DNA of 64,000 nucleotides from Porphyridium purpureum (Eukaryota; Rhodophyta; Bangiophyceae; Porphyridiales; Porphyridiaceae): the NCBI GenBank assembly GCA_008690995.1, contig VRMN01000018.1:107001-171000 (forward strand), in the 5' to 3' direction. The translations under genes were made by a program, and so were the position numbers. The notes below the pieces were generated by a model. That model saw nothing but the letters and a program-made list of their open reading frames with translations, was not told the DNA's origin and did no database searches. Of the stretch, positions 17,541-27,016 are shown piece after piece; position 1 is the first letter of the stretch, and each line of letters opens with the position of its first letter.

Positions 17541-18461
17541 CTATTCTTGAGCTTGTAGCTCCTGCGCACGCTGCCACGCAACAGCATCGCTGTACTTGAC
17601 CTGACCACCAAAGATGTCGAGCGCACTGCCTATGGTTAAATCTACACGTCCCCGCGCAAGCACGCGGACCGCGTCGAGGTCTTCGAGACTCCGCGCCCCG
17701 CCGGCGTAGGTAATATCGATGGGGCACGCTTCAGCAAGCAGCTCAACCAAGCCAAGGTCCATGCCGGCGCGAAGTCCCTCGACGTGCGCGGCGTGCACCA
17801 AAAACTCGTCGCACGACTCTGCCAGATCGTCAAACGTGTCTCGGCAAAGCTTCATGGACGTCCACTTCTGCCAGCGGTCTGTGCACACATAGTAGTCGCC
17901 GTCCCGCTGCTTGCAGCTCAAATCCAACACTAGGCGCTCGCGACCGACGGCAGCCACCATTTGCTTGAGCCGCGAGCGGTCCAGCTGACCGTCTCGAAAC
18001 ACGTACGATGTCACAATGACATGGCTTGCCCCGGCGTCCAGGTACCTAGCTGCGTTTTCCGGACTGATACCACCGCCCACGTGCATTCCGTTCGGAAACG
18101 CGCGCAGCGCGTCTATCGCCGCGTCCTCGTTGCCTGGGCCCAACATAATCACGTGACCACCCGGCAGCGCATCGTCACAATACATCTGCGCATAATGTGA
18201 CGGCGGCAACTCTGTCTCAAAATTTGTTGTGGGGCGCGCACCTCGTTCATCTGTCAGCGTGCCGCCCACAATCTGCTTCACCTTGCCTCCATGCAGATCA
18301 ATACACGGGCGAAACCGCATCACGCGCGGTGCACTTGCACGCCGAGACCCAGACTCAGACACTTGCGCGCGGTTTACGGCACTGCAGCACGCTTCCCCGC
18401 GGCGCCGCACCACGCCATGACCATCCAGAAGCAGCCTGGTCCCCACGTGCACGTACGCCAT
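17541..18461 (-). CDS. HIS6: HisA/HIS6, ProFAR isomerase of histidine biosynthesis
   Basis: Phosphoribosylformimino-5-aminoimidazole carboxamide ribotide isomerase, fourth step of histidine synthesis. The 306-residue TIM barrel contains the N-terminal catalytic-Asp region RPCIDLHGGKVKQIVGG, HVGGGISPENAARYLDAGA, VLDLSCKQRDGDYYV and the phosphate-binding ITYAGGARSLEDL. This pattern follows the eukaryotic/yeast HIS6 form. About 48 residues precede the barrel and may be a plastid leader, since the pathway is plastidic in plants. ATG 18461 is first in frame. It is transcribed away from BCAT across a spacer containing a (TTTGG)12 repeat. Confidence 0.93.
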   Translation of the reverse strand: MAYVHVGTRLLLDGHGVVRRRGEACCSAVNRAQVSESGSRRASAPRVMRFRPCIDLHGGKVKQIVGGTLTDERGARPTTNFETELPPSHYAQMYCDDALPGGHVIMLGPGNEDAAIDALRAFPNGMHVGGGISPENAARYLDAGASHVIVTSYVFRDGQLDRSRLKQMVAAVGRERLVLDLSCKQRDGDYYVCTDRWQKWTSMKLCRDTFDDLAESCDEFLVHAAHVEGLRAGMDLGLVELLAEACPIDITYAGGARSLEDLDAVRVLARGRVDLTIGSALDIFGGQVKYSDAVAWQRAQELQAQE

Positions 18462-18861
18462 CCTTCCGCGCTACCGCCGCCGCTTCGCCCTCCTCACTTC
18501 CTGCCTCCCGGCCTGTCACGTGTGTGCCCCACTTCCAAATTAACCCGCGATGGAACTTCATACTCAAACACACCCGCTTTATAATACATTTCCAAACCGA
18601 TTCGTCCTTGCTTTTTCCGGTTTGGTTTGGTTTGGTTTGGTTTGGTTTGGTTTGGTTTGGTTTGGTTTGGTTTGGTTTGGACCGATTGCAGTGTGAAATC
18701 GAACCAACGAACCGAGAAAAAACAGGAAGCCAGTTCCAGTCCGCGTGCGGGTCACACACACAGCGGCGACGGAGCCATCGTGGGGGTGGTGGGAGAGAGA
18801 CGGGTGCTGGGAATAAAGGGTGTGGTGGAAGCACGGAGGGGAGCGCTCGCAGGAAGAGAGG
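18462..18861. other. Divergent promoter region HIS6/BCAT
   Basis: About 400 bp between two head-to-head amino-acid biosynthesis genes. It contains TTTATAATACAT (18578-18589) and the pentanucleotide array at 18621-18680. No ORF is supported here. Confidence 0.5.
18621..18680 (+). repeat. (TTTGG)12 microsatellite
   Basis: Twelve perfect tandem copies of TTTGG occupy 60 bp in the divergent promoter of HIS6 and BCAT. The perfect array suggests recent expansion and length polymorphism. The G-containing strand is read in the BCAT direction. Confidence 0.98.
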
Positions 18862-20061
18862 ATGGAGGCGCAGCCGTGTTTTGTAGCGGCCAGAACGGTT
18901 GGGGTGGAGCTGGGCGGAGGTTCGATGAACGGGGCGGGTTTGTTGCGGTGCATGCGGCGCGCGGCGGCGTCGCGGTCCGCGCTCGCACCTCGACGGTGGA
19001 TTGTGTCTGCATCCGTGGCCAACTCGACCAAGAGGGAGCCCGGCACACAGCCGATCGACTGGAAGTCGCTGCTGTTCTCGTACGTCCCGACGAGATGCCA
19101 CGTGCAGTACACGTACAAGGACGGCGCGTGGAGCGCGGCGTCGCTCGAGGCCGAGCCGTTTATGCGCGTCCACATTGGCGCCACGGCACTTCATTATGGA
19201 CAGTCGTGCTTTGAAGGGCTCAAGGCGTTCCACTGCCAGGATGGACGTGTGCGCATCTTCCGCGCCGATGAGAATTCGAAGCGCATGACGCGCTCGTCCA
19301 CCAGGCTGTGCATGCCAGAGGTACCCGAGCAACTATTTATCGATGCCGTGCACACGGTCGTGCGTGAAAACATCGACTATGTCCCACCCTACGGCTCGGG
19401 CGGCTCTCTCTACATTAGGCCGCTTCTGTTTGGCTCGGGCCCCAAGATCGGCCTGGCGCCCGCGGACGAGTACACGTTCCTGGTTGTGGTGATGCCTGTT
19501 GGAGACTACTACAAGGGCGGGCTGAGTCCTGTGACCGCGTTTGTGAGCGAGGGTTACGACCGTGCTGCGCCACTGGGAGTCGGAAACGCCAAGGTAGGCG
19601 CGAACTATGCCGCGGACATTTTGCCCAACCAACTTTCCAAGAAGCAGGGCTATCCGATCAATCTGTACCTGGATCCGCTACACCATAGATACATCGAGGA
19701 GTTTGGCACGTCGAACTTTGTGGGGATCAAAGGCTCTGAGTACCTGACGCCAGACTCGCCGTCCATTCTGGCGAGCATAACCAACAAGAGCCTGATGCAA
19801 CTGGCGCCCACAATGGGGCTCGAGGTCGTGCGGCGCAAGATTGATATTGCCGAGGTGAAAGAGATGGACGAAGTGGCGGCGTGCGGCACCGCCGTGGTCA
19901 TCACGCCCGTGTCGCGCGTGGTGTACGGCGACGAGCTGATCAAAGTCGGCCAGGACGCCGACGCGGTCGGGCCGACGTCCGCCAAGCTGTACGCCAAGGT
20001 GCGCGCGATCCAGATGGCCGAGGAGGACGACCCGTTCAACTGGACGCAGGTCGTGGAATAA
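18862..20061 (+). CDS. Branched-chain amino acid aminotransferase (class IV)
   Basis: Interconverts Leu/Ile/Val and their 2-oxo acids. The 399-residue protein has class IV hallmarks: TALHYGQSCFEGLKAF, RIFRADENSKRM, SLYIRPLLFGSG, the PLP lysine K244 in GNAKVGANYAADILP, EEFGTSNF and VAACGTAVVITPV. The N-terminus is rich in Arg/Ala/Ser and lacks an early Phe (MNGAGLLRCMRRAAASRSAL from the second Met at 18925), which fits a mitochondrial presequence. The first in-frame ATG, 18862, is used, but 18925 is an equally good start. HIS6 is transcribed divergently. Confidence 0.93.
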   Translation: MEAQPCFVAARTVGVELGGGSMNGAGLLRCMRRAAASRSALAPRRWIVSASVANSTKREPGTQPIDWKSLLFSYVPTRCHVQYTYKDGAWSAASLEAEPFMRVHIGATALHYGQSCFEGLKAFHCQDGRVRIFRADENSKRMTRSSTRLCMPEVPEQLFIDAVHTVVRENIDYVPPYGSGGSLYIRPLLFGSGPKIGLAPADEYTFLVVVMPVGDYYKGGLSPVTAFVSEGYDRAAPLGVGNAKVGANYAADILPNQLSKKQGYPINLYLDPLHHRYIEEFGTSNFVGIKGSEYLTPDSPSILASITNKSLMQLAPTMGLEVVRRKIDIAEVKEMDEVAACGTAVVITPVSRVVYGDELIKVGQDADAVGPTSAKLYAKVRAIQMAEEDDPFNWTQVVE

Positions 20062-20192
20062 TTGCGCTCCGAACATCAAAACGTCTCTCTCGTGCGCTTT
20101 TCGCCGTCCCCGTTCTCATACCCTTGCGCTCCCCCGCCTCCCCCCCTCGCCCCCGTCCTCTGTCGGTTCCTCCGCTGAACGCGCACGCCGCG

Positions 20193-20214
20193 CGCTGTAC
20201 CGCACCGTACAGCG
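20193..20214. promoter_or_regulatory. Perfect GTAC inverted repeat CGCTGTAC-N6-GTACAGCG
   Basis: Eight-base arms with a six-base spacer, perfectly complementary. A further direct half-site CTGTACCT lies at 20227-20234. It sits 130 bp after the BCAT stop and 720 bp before the kinase ATG. It is a candidate dimeric DNA-binding site of the family seen throughout this window. Confidence 0.55.
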
Positions 20215-20360
20215 ACTGTAAGCAAACTGTACCTTATGTTTTGCGAGCCAGTTGCCACGGCTGCCACGGCTGGCGCTGTTGGTGCTCCAGTGCCTGCGAT
20301 GGCGGCTGCTGCTGATTATTAAACCCGCCCCGCGCGAGTCTCCGAAGCAGCACACGCTGA

Positions 20361-20383
20361 CACACACACACACACACACACAC
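20361..20383 (+). repeat. (CA)n microsatellite
   Basis: A run of about 11 CA dinucleotides in the intergenic region before the kinase gene, flanked by imperfect CA-rich sequence. Confidence 0.95.
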
Positions 20384-20937
20384 GCACAACACACCGACTC
20401 GACAGAAAACATCACCAAAACACCCAAACACCAAAATAGCGGAAACAACCCCCCAAGAAAAAACCACCGTCATTGATGCCGACACGGGCTGGTATCAAAC
20501 TCACGCGTTACGCGACTGATACGTGGTGTTTATAGGTGATTGCGTGTGTTTCAGAGGCGCGCGGTTTTTCACGTGTTTTTTAATCTTTCGCGGGTTCTTT
20601 TTCATGCTTCCGGTGGCAGTGAAGGAGGAAACCGAGTAAGGCGGGGACAGGGCGATGGTGGTGGCAGAGGCGGTGGCGGTGTCAGAAAAAAAAAAGGGGG
20701 GATCGAGCCGCACGCGCACGACACGAGCGGCGGCGGTAAGGTTGACGCGTACGCGCAGCATAGGGACGCGCGAGACAAGGTGCCGCGGGAGCACGGCGTG
20801 TGCGGCTGCGTCGGGTCGTGTGCGCGCGCGCCGCACGCGGTGCGTTAAGGAGGCCGACGCGCGCGCCGCGGGAGCGAATTGGGCGCGCGGGCGATTGCAC
20901 CAGAGGCGCTGCCGTGGCTACCGCCTGAGCCGGAGCG

Positions 20938-22539
20938 ATGGCGGGGAGTACCAAGGGCGCAAAGGTGGGCCCGTACATTCTCACCGATACACTAGGGGTG
21001 GGCGCGTTTGGAAAGGTCAAGCGCGGCCGCCACACGCAGACGGGCGCAGAGGTCGCCGTGAAAATCATGGACAAGGGAGATATTGCGGCAAACGAGTTTG
21101 GCGCCAATGTGAAGCGCGAAATCTTCATCATGCGCACCTTGCACCACCGAAACATCGTCAACTTGCACGAGGTGCTCACATCAAAGACCAAGCTGTACAT
21201 GGTCATGGATCTGGTGCGCGGCGGCGAGCTGTTCGAAAAGATCGAGAAAGAGGGCGAGCTCGATGAACAAACGGCAAGACGCTTCTTTCAGCAGCTCGTG
21301 GACGGACTGGTGCATTGCCACGAGAAGGGCGTATGCCATCGCGACCTCAAGCCGGAAAATCTGCTGATTGACGAAAACAGCGTGCTAAAAATCACCGATT
21401 TTGGCGTGTCGTCCATGCGCGACGCCAGCGCAAGCGGCGCGGATCTGCTGCAAACTTCGTGCGGGACCCCTTACTACGTGGCACCCGAGGTGCTCTTTGC
21501 AAACAAGCGCGGCGGTTACGACGGGTACAAGGCCGACGCGTGGTCATGCGGGGTGATTTTGTTCTTGCTGCTCTCCGGGGAGCTGCCCTTCATGAACGAG
21601 GACATGAACAAACTGTATGATGAAATCAAATCGGCGAAGATTAAGTGGCCCAAGGAAATCAAAGGTGACTCCAAGGCGCTGTGTCAAAAGCTGCTGGAGC
21701 GCGACCCGAGCAAGCGTCTGTCCTTGCAGGAGGTCCGGTCCCAAAAGTGGTTTGTGGTGGATTACGAGAAGAATCTGGCCGAGCTGCAGCGGTACGACAA
21801 GCCGGCGGCCGGAATGAAGAGCCCCTCGCGTTTGTCGGACATTCCGTCGCAGAAGAAAATTGAAATGTCGCAGTCTCAATCTGTTGTCGGCAACGTGGAC
21901 GACGACGACGATGATGACTTGGTTGAGAACGAGCGCGTGGCGATGGATATGCAGCGGCCCGTCGTCGCAGTGGTGGCGAAGGAGAAAGGAGCCAAGCTGG
22001 GTTTGAAAAAGATGTTCAAGCTGAAGAATCAGACAGGGGTAACGCCGCGAGGTGGCGGTGGCGGCGTCGGCGTGGGTCGCAACAGCTCGTTCGAGAGTTT
22101 CCAGGACAGCATGCACAGCTCGCTGAGCTCGCAGAGCATACGGCAGTCGGGCAGCCGGGAGAACATCCAGATGCAGTCGACGGCGTCAAGCGCGCAACAT
22201 ATGACGTCACCAAAATCGAACAAGAACATACGTCCATCAAGCAGTGCGATCGAGATTGAAGGCGCCGAGGAGATCGAGGAAGGGCCCAAGGATCTGCGGG
22301 GCGAGTTTAAAAATAAGGATATGAAGGAGTTTGTGGCGACCGCGCTACCGGGCAAGCCGGATAAGAAACTGGACGAGATCGTAGAGAAACTGTCAAACAT
22401 TGACGTTGATTGCGTGGATGACCTGCAGGTCAAGGTTGAGGAGGTGGCGTCGTCGGCAGAATTCAAAAAGTGGCTTGAGGAACAGGCTGGTATTCCAGAC
22501 ATTTCGGCCGCGCGTATCTCCAAGATGTTTTACAGTTGA
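20938..22539 (+). CDS. CAMK/SnRK-type Ser/Thr protein kinase with unassigned C-terminal domain
   Basis: The kinase domain (about residues 10-275) is complete. It has the Gly-loop LGVGAFGKVKRG, ATP-binding K42 in VAVKIMDKG, the catalytic loop CHRDLKPENLL with D136, D154 of DFG, and CGTPYYVAPEVL. The sequence style resembles SNF1-related/CIPK kinases. No NAF/FISL motif for CBL binding or UBA-KA1 arrangement is evident. The linker has an acidic DDDDDD tract and Ser/Gly-rich stretches. A charged C-terminal segment (about 445-533, FKNKDMKEFVATALPG ... FKKWLEEQAGIPDISAARI) looks like a small helical domain of unknown identity. ATG 20938 begins just before the kinase fold. Confidence 0.88.
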   Translation: MAGSTKGAKVGPYILTDTLGVGAFGKVKRGRHTQTGAEVAVKIMDKGDIAANEFGANVKREIFIMRTLHHRNIVNLHEVLTSKTKLYMVMDLVRGGELFEKIEKEGELDEQTARRFFQQLVDGLVHCHEKGVCHRDLKPENLLIDENSVLKITDFGVSSMRDASASGADLLQTSCGTPYYVAPEVLFANKRGGYDGYKADAWSCGVILFLLLSGELPFMNEDMNKLYDEIKSAKIKWPKEIKGDSKALCQKLLERDPSKRLSLQEVRSQKWFVVDYEKNLAELQRYDKPAAGMKSPSRLSDIPSQKKIEMSQSQSVVGNVDDDDDDDLVENERVAMDMQRPVVAVVAKEKGAKLGLKKMFKLKNQTGVTPRGGGGGVGVGRNSSFESFQDSMHSSLSSQSIRQSGSRENIQMQSTASSAQHMTSPKSNKNIRPSSSAIEIEGAEEIEEGPKDLRGEFKNKDMKEFVATALPGKPDKKLDEIVEKLSNIDVDCVDDLQVKVEEVASSAEFKKWLEEQAGIPDISAARISKMFYS

Positions 22540-22746
22540 GTTCAATGCGCGCTCTGGGTGCGCCTTTACTGACACGAGTAAATGAAATTTGAGACTCACC
22601 GTTTCCCACTTGCGCGACTTCAAGCCCGAGACGACCCAAATGGTGGTTTCCAGGCTGTGGCGCGGTCGCCTTGTGATGCTTGGCGGTCACCCGTCCTTAT
22701 CAAATAAAGCAGAGCTGATCAGGAGCAATGTGTTCCAGGAGCCTTC

Positions 22747-24798
22747 ATGCCACTTGCAGACTGCATGGATGGCATGGCAAGCGGGCGGGCGCGCGTCGCA
22801 CGCGGTGAACCGCGAGAGCGCGGCAATGCAGACGCACAGGTGGACGAGCTCTTGGGGGAGTTGCGCGAGTTTCGTCCGGTGAAGAAGGCTCGCGGGACGC
22901 TATTGCTGCAGCACGCATCCGATGTCCTGGCACCGCGTGAACGTGAGACGCTTCTACGCAGCGTCCATGCCCCGGACATAGCCCTTGTCAAGGAAGGAGG
23001 GGGTGAGCCAGTAGCGAGCCTGAAAGGTGGTGAAGGCGCGGACGAGGTGGGAACGCATGAAGGCGTTCGCGATGAGCGTCAGACACTGATAGAAAAAGTC
23101 GCGCTTGAGGAAGCGCAGATTCTGAGAGAATTGGCCGCTCGGCCTGCGCTGCTCACGGTGAAGGAGCGCGCAGCAGACATTCAGTACAAAGAGCCGATGC
23201 GCGCCTACTGGAAAGCGCCACGCTGTGTGAGAAGGCTGTCTCAGCAGGAGATGGACCGGCGTCGGGCACGGGCAGGCGTGGAGCTGGTGAATGATGATCA
23301 AAGCAATTACGGAAATCATGATCATGATCATCTTGCTCTACCCCCACTGTGTATATCCTTTCGAGAGATGAAGTTCCCGCGCGCGCTCGTCGAGGCTCTG
23401 CGCGACAGGAATGTGCACTCTCCTACGCGCGTGCAGATGCAGGCAATTCCAGCCGCGCTATCCGGGCGTAATTTCATTGCTGTTGCGTCCACTGGCGGCG
23501 GTAAGACACTGGCTTTTGGCATTCCCGTATTGTGCATCGTTTGGAACATGAACTTGGCACTACGAGTCGAGCGCAAAGAAGGCCCCTTCGCTCTGATTCT
23601 GGCACCCTCGCGTGAGCTCGCGAAGCAAACATTTGATGTTCTCAGCTCACTCGCGGAGAGCATTGATCGATACAGTGCGCGACCGCCGCGCTTAAGGGGC
23701 GTGCTGCTTGTAGGAGGGATGCCGCTCGGAGAACAGCTCCAACCTTTGCGCGAGTCTGGCTGCCATTTCGCCGTGGGCACGCCGGGCCGCTTGCATGATG
23801 CACTCAAAAGGAAGCAGATGACACTCGAAGCATGCCGCTTGCTTGTGCTCGACGAAGCGGACCGGCTGATCGATACGAATTTCGAGCAAGACACGCGCAA
23901 TATCCTGGATTTTTTCGTCGCTCAGCGACAGACGCTCATGTTCTCCGCGACCATGGCGCCAAAGCTCGCCCAGTTTGCGTCGAGCTCCATGGTGGCTCCA
24001 CTGCGAATCTTGGCAGACCGTGCCGGTGTCGCGGGGCGGACCATCTCGCAGCACGTCATGGTGCTCGAGTCTGAGGCAGAATTTATGCCGGCGCTGCTTC
24101 TGGCTATACAGGCCACTGCGCCGCCAGTGCTTATCTTTAGTGACTCACCCCGTGTTGTCGATGACGTGCACTTGTTCTTGCTGGAACATGGCATGCGCGC
24201 GTGCTGTGTGCATGGCGGACTCGACCAGCACGAGCGCAACGTTGCCATGGCCAAATTTCGGGCGGGGGAGAAGGACGTGCTTGTCGCCAGTGACGTGGCG
24301 GCCAAGGGTTTAGACTTTGAGCGCATTCGCCACGTGATCAATGTAGGACTTCCGCGAGAAATCGAGAACTATGTCCACCGCATAGGACGGACTGGACGGG
24401 CTGGGAAAAAGGGCCGCGCGACGACGCTGCTCTGCGTAGCGTCATGCAGCTCTGGAGTGTTGCGCGACCTGGTCGAGCTTTTAGTGCAGGCACACCAGCC
24501 CGTTCCTGCTGCCTTGCAGCCTTTCAACACCAGTCTTGAGGATACGACTCGAGCTCACGTCAACCAGGTGCTTCCGGGTCTATCCGGAGGCCATCTCGAC
24601 GACGACGTGCATCTGGACGCCCACACCGACGCACAGCTGGCCAAGGAAGAGATTAACGGCGTGCGCGGGTGTGCTTACTGTGGCGGTCTCGGTCACCGCA
24701 TTGCGCGCTGCGAGCGTCTCCAGCAGCTCGTCGCGCTCGCAGAACGCGCCAATGCACCAGCTGCACACCAGCGCACCGACCAACTGGGAGACTTCTAA
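22747..24798 (+). CDS. DDX41/Abstrakt-like DEAD-box RNA helicase
   Basis: ATP-dependent RNA helicase, by family probably linked to pre-mRNA splicing. The 683-residue product shows the DDX41 layout. An N-terminal region contains IQYKEPMRAYWKAPRCV and the Q-motif region ISFREMKFP ... SPTRVQMQAIP. Motif I is ASTGGGKT (K253), motif II is DEAD (369-372), and motif III is SAT. Motif VI is HRIGRTGR (from 544). A C-terminal CCHC zinc knuckle reads CAYCGGLGHRIARC (from C642), the feature that separates DDX41 from other DEAD proteins. ATG 22747 is first in frame. It is tandem with the kinase (207 bp) and beta-amylase (227 bp). Confidence 0.9.
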   Translation: MPLADCMDGMASGRARVARGEPRERGNADAQVDELLGELREFRPVKKARGTLLLQHASDVLAPRERETLLRSVHAPDIALVKEGGGEPVASLKGGEGADEVGTHEGVRDERQTLIEKVALEEAQILRELAARPALLTVKERAADIQYKEPMRAYWKAPRCVRRLSQQEMDRRRARAGVELVNDDQSNYGNHDHDHLALPPLCISFREMKFPRALVEALRDRNVHSPTRVQMQAIPAALSGRNFIAVASTGGGKTLAFGIPVLCIVWNMNLALRVERKEGPFALILAPSRELAKQTFDVLSSLAESIDRYSARPPRLRGVLLVGGMPLGEQLQPLRESGCHFAVGTPGRLHDALKRKQMTLEACRLLVLDEADRLIDTNFEQDTRNILDFFVAQRQTLMFSATMAPKLAQFASSSMVAPLRILADRAGVAGRTISQHVMVLESEAEFMPALLLAIQATAPPVLIFSDSPRVVDDVHLFLLEHGMRACCVHGGLDQHERNVAMAKFRAGEKDVLVASDVAAKGLDFERIRHVINVGLPREIENYVHRIGRTGRAGKKGRATTLLCVASCSSGVLRDLVELLVQAHQPVPAALQPFNTSLEDTTRAHVNQVLPGLSGGHLDDDVHLDAHTDAQLAKEEINGVRGCAYCGGLGHRIARCERLQQLVALAERANAPAAHQRTDQLGDF

Positions 24799-24809
24799 GC
24801 GTGGGGCGC

Positions 24810-24826
24810 TGTACTTTAACAGTACA
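24810..24826. promoter_or_regulatory. Perfect GTAC inverted repeat TGTACT-N5-AGTACA
   Basis: Six-base arms around TTAAC, 11 bp after the DDX41 stop and 200 bp before the beta-amylase ATG. It belongs to the GTAC element family. A 3'-end hairpin role is an alternative. Confidence 0.5.
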
Positions 24827-25025
24827 TCCACACCTCGAATTACTTTCTAAATTACATTCACGAATTGCAATCGGATTTACCCGGCGGATCTTGTTGCCGC
24901 GAACGGCTCGAGGCTTGGAGGCAATGGGCGAGGGCGAGAGAGCGAGAGCGGAACGTGAGAGAAGAGAGAGTCGCGACGTGTCGCGGGGTTGGAAAGCCGC
25001 ATCGCTGGCATAGCTACAGAGCGCA

Positions 25026-26498
25026 ATGCAGGACCAAGCGGTGTTTGTCGGCGCCGCTGGCGTGGCCACGGTCGCCGTGTTTTGGATTTTGAAGCGTCTG
25101 ACGGCCGGCAGCAAGCGAGCGCCGTCAAAGTCTGCGCCGGCGGTGACGAAGCTGGCGCGAATGCGCGCGCCACAGGATGGCGCATCCTCAGTGGTGGTTC
25201 CGGCAAAGTTGAAGCCCGTGGGCGTGTACGTGATGATGCCGCTCGATGTGCGCGAATGCGAGCTCGGTACGCTCAAGGCATGGCTGGTCAAGCTCAAGGA
25301 TGCGGGTGTTCGCGGCGTCATGATGGATTTTTGGTGGTCGGCCGTCGAGTCCAAGCCCGAGGTGTACGATTGGACGTGTTATGACCCGATTGTGGAGCTT
25401 TGCGAGCACCTGGGGCTCAAGATGCAGGCCGTCATGAGCTTCCACGTGTGCGGTGAATGTGACGGTGACGGTGCGTTCGTACCGCTTCCCGACTGGATCC
25501 AGCGGTTGAGCGAGGAAGACCCAGATATTCTGTTTTTAGATGAAAAGGGCAACAAGTCCGCAGAGTGCCTGTCGTTTGGCGTCGACCACGAGCGCATCTT
25601 TCCAGGCAAGCGTGGCCCCAAGACGCGCACGGCGATCGACATGTACAAAGGGTTCATGAAGAGTTTTTGCCATCACTACAAGGCGTACCTCTCGAGTACG
25701 ATTGTCGAGGTGCAAGTCGGCATGGGCCCAAGTGGGGAGCTACGCTATCCGTCCTACTCGCTTTCCAAGTGGACTTTTCCCGGCATCGGGATGTTTCAAT
25801 GTTTCGACAAGCGATTGCGCGCAGACTGCCGTTGGAAGACGTGGGCGGACGTTCCAGCAAAAGCTGTTGGCTCGTACAACGATATCCCGGAAGACACGTC
25901 GATGTTTCTGATAGGCACAACGGCAATCAGTGAAAAGGCCAAGCGCTTCTTCTTGACGTGGTACTTTGAACGTATGTACCAGCACGGCTCTGATGTCCTT
26001 CGCGCCGCGAATGATGTTTTCGACTCGAGCACGGGAGTTGTCCTGTCCGGGAAAGTTGCCGGGATTCACTGGTTCAGGAAGCACCCATCGCGCGCGGCCG
26101 AAGCAGTCGCTGGCTACTACTGTACAAAGGAATTTAACGCGTATGAAAAGATCGCCGAGCTGTTCAAGAAGAACAAGACTGTCTTCTTGTTCACCTGCCT
26201 CGAGAAGGCAGACCAGAATGAGTCCCCACACGCTTTAGCGTCCCCTGAAGCGCTTGTTCGCGAGACTTCGGCGTTCTGCGCGAAGCACAGAGTGCTGTAC
26301 GGCGGGGAGAACGCGCTCGAGTTCAAAGACGCGGTATCGTACCAAATGATTCTCGATCAGGTGAATGCGTGCCAGACGCGAGGGGTGGACTTTGTCAGCT
26401 TCACCCTGTTGAGACTGGACGAGACGCTGGTTTCTGGTAAGCACTATGACCTCTTTTGTTCGTTTGTTGCTGAGCTGGGACGGGACTTGAGTGTTTAG
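25026..26498 (+). CDS. Beta-amylase (GH14) with N-terminal membrane anchor
   Basis: Releases maltose from starch-type glucans. The 490-residue GH14 barrel has VYVMMPLDV, VRGVMMDFWWSAVE, the flexible-loop region with VMSFHVCGECDGD, and LPDWI. The catalytic acid is E238 in MGPSGELRYPSY and the catalytic base is E428 in GGENALE. The N-terminus has no transit peptide. Residues about 5-22 (VFVGAAGVATVAVFWILK) form a single hydrophobic helix followed by basic residues, so the enzyme is probably anchored in a membrane with its domain after the anchor. Red algae store starch in the cytosol, so this may place the enzyme at a membrane surface. ATG 25026 is first in frame. Confidence 0.93.
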   Translation: MQDQAVFVGAAGVATVAVFWILKRLTAGSKRAPSKSAPAVTKLARMRAPQDGASSVVVPAKLKPVGVYVMMPLDVRECELGTLKAWLVKLKDAGVRGVMMDFWWSAVESKPEVYDWTCYDPIVELCEHLGLKMQAVMSFHVCGECDGDGAFVPLPDWIQRLSEEDPDILFLDEKGNKSAECLSFGVDHERIFPGKRGPKTRTAIDMYKGFMKSFCHHYKAYLSSTIVEVQVGMGPSGELRYPSYSLSKWTFPGIGMFQCFDKRLRADCRWKTWADVPAKAVGSYNDIPEDTSMFLIGTTAISEKAKRFFLTWYFERMYQHGSDVLRAANDVFDSSTGVVLSGKVAGIHWFRKHPSRAAEAVAGYYCTKEFNAYEKIAELFKKNKTVFLFTCLEKADQNESPHALASPEALVRETSAFCAKHRVLYGGENALEFKDAVSYQMILDQVNACQTRGVDFVSFTLLRLDETLVSGKHYDLFCSFVAELGRDLSV

Positions 26499-27016
26499 AC
26501 AATTTTCGTCGTCTTTTGGACACCAATAATTTGGATTTTACACCCGACGGAAGGCAAAAGTGAGTCTCTCGGTGAGGATCCCCGCCAGGCTGAATATATT
26601 GTACCTCTCTCTCCTTTTCTCTCTTCTTCTCGTTTTGCAGTGCATTTTACCAGACGGTGCGGAGCGAAATGACGTACGCAAACACGCTCTCAGAGTAAAG
26701 TATTTTCGTGACATGACAAGTTTTTCCGTGACTGAGGAAAGAAAACGCATCATTGTGAAGACAGGTCATAACCCTGCATACACAATACGAGTCGGTCGAA
26801 GCTCACGCGCCTCTGGTAGACGCACCCAAGCATTACGGTGCTAATTTTCCCGATTGACTCATGATTCGAGCCGCTCGCTGGAGATGAAGGCAGGCAGCTC
26901 ACGGTTCACGTTTCAGAAATGGCGCACCGTCAGACAAGGATGGTCCCTGCAGATTGGCACTCCCTCTTCTGGTCCGAAGGGAGGTTTGAAAAAAGAACAA
27001 GAAACATTGCCGTCGT
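26499..27016. other. Gene-free convergent spacer
   Basis: 518 bp between the stops of beta-amylase (+) and the Ser-rich protein gene (-). I found only short frames without ATG or protein-like composition, and no repeat. Confidence 0.45.

Larger units (their letters stand above)
20062..20937. other. Gene-free region upstream of protein kinase
   Basis: About 880 bp. It contains a perfect 8-6-8 GTAC inverted repeat, a CTGTACCT copy, and a CA microsatellite. I see no protein-like frame in it. It probably contains the BCAT 3' UTR and the kinase promoter/5' UTR. Confidence 0.5.

Noticed and set aside
18355-19332. 325-codon minus frame between HIS6 and BCAT
   Set aside because: It crosses the (TTTGG)12 array, giving KPNQT repeats, and overlaps the BCAT coding sequence antisense.
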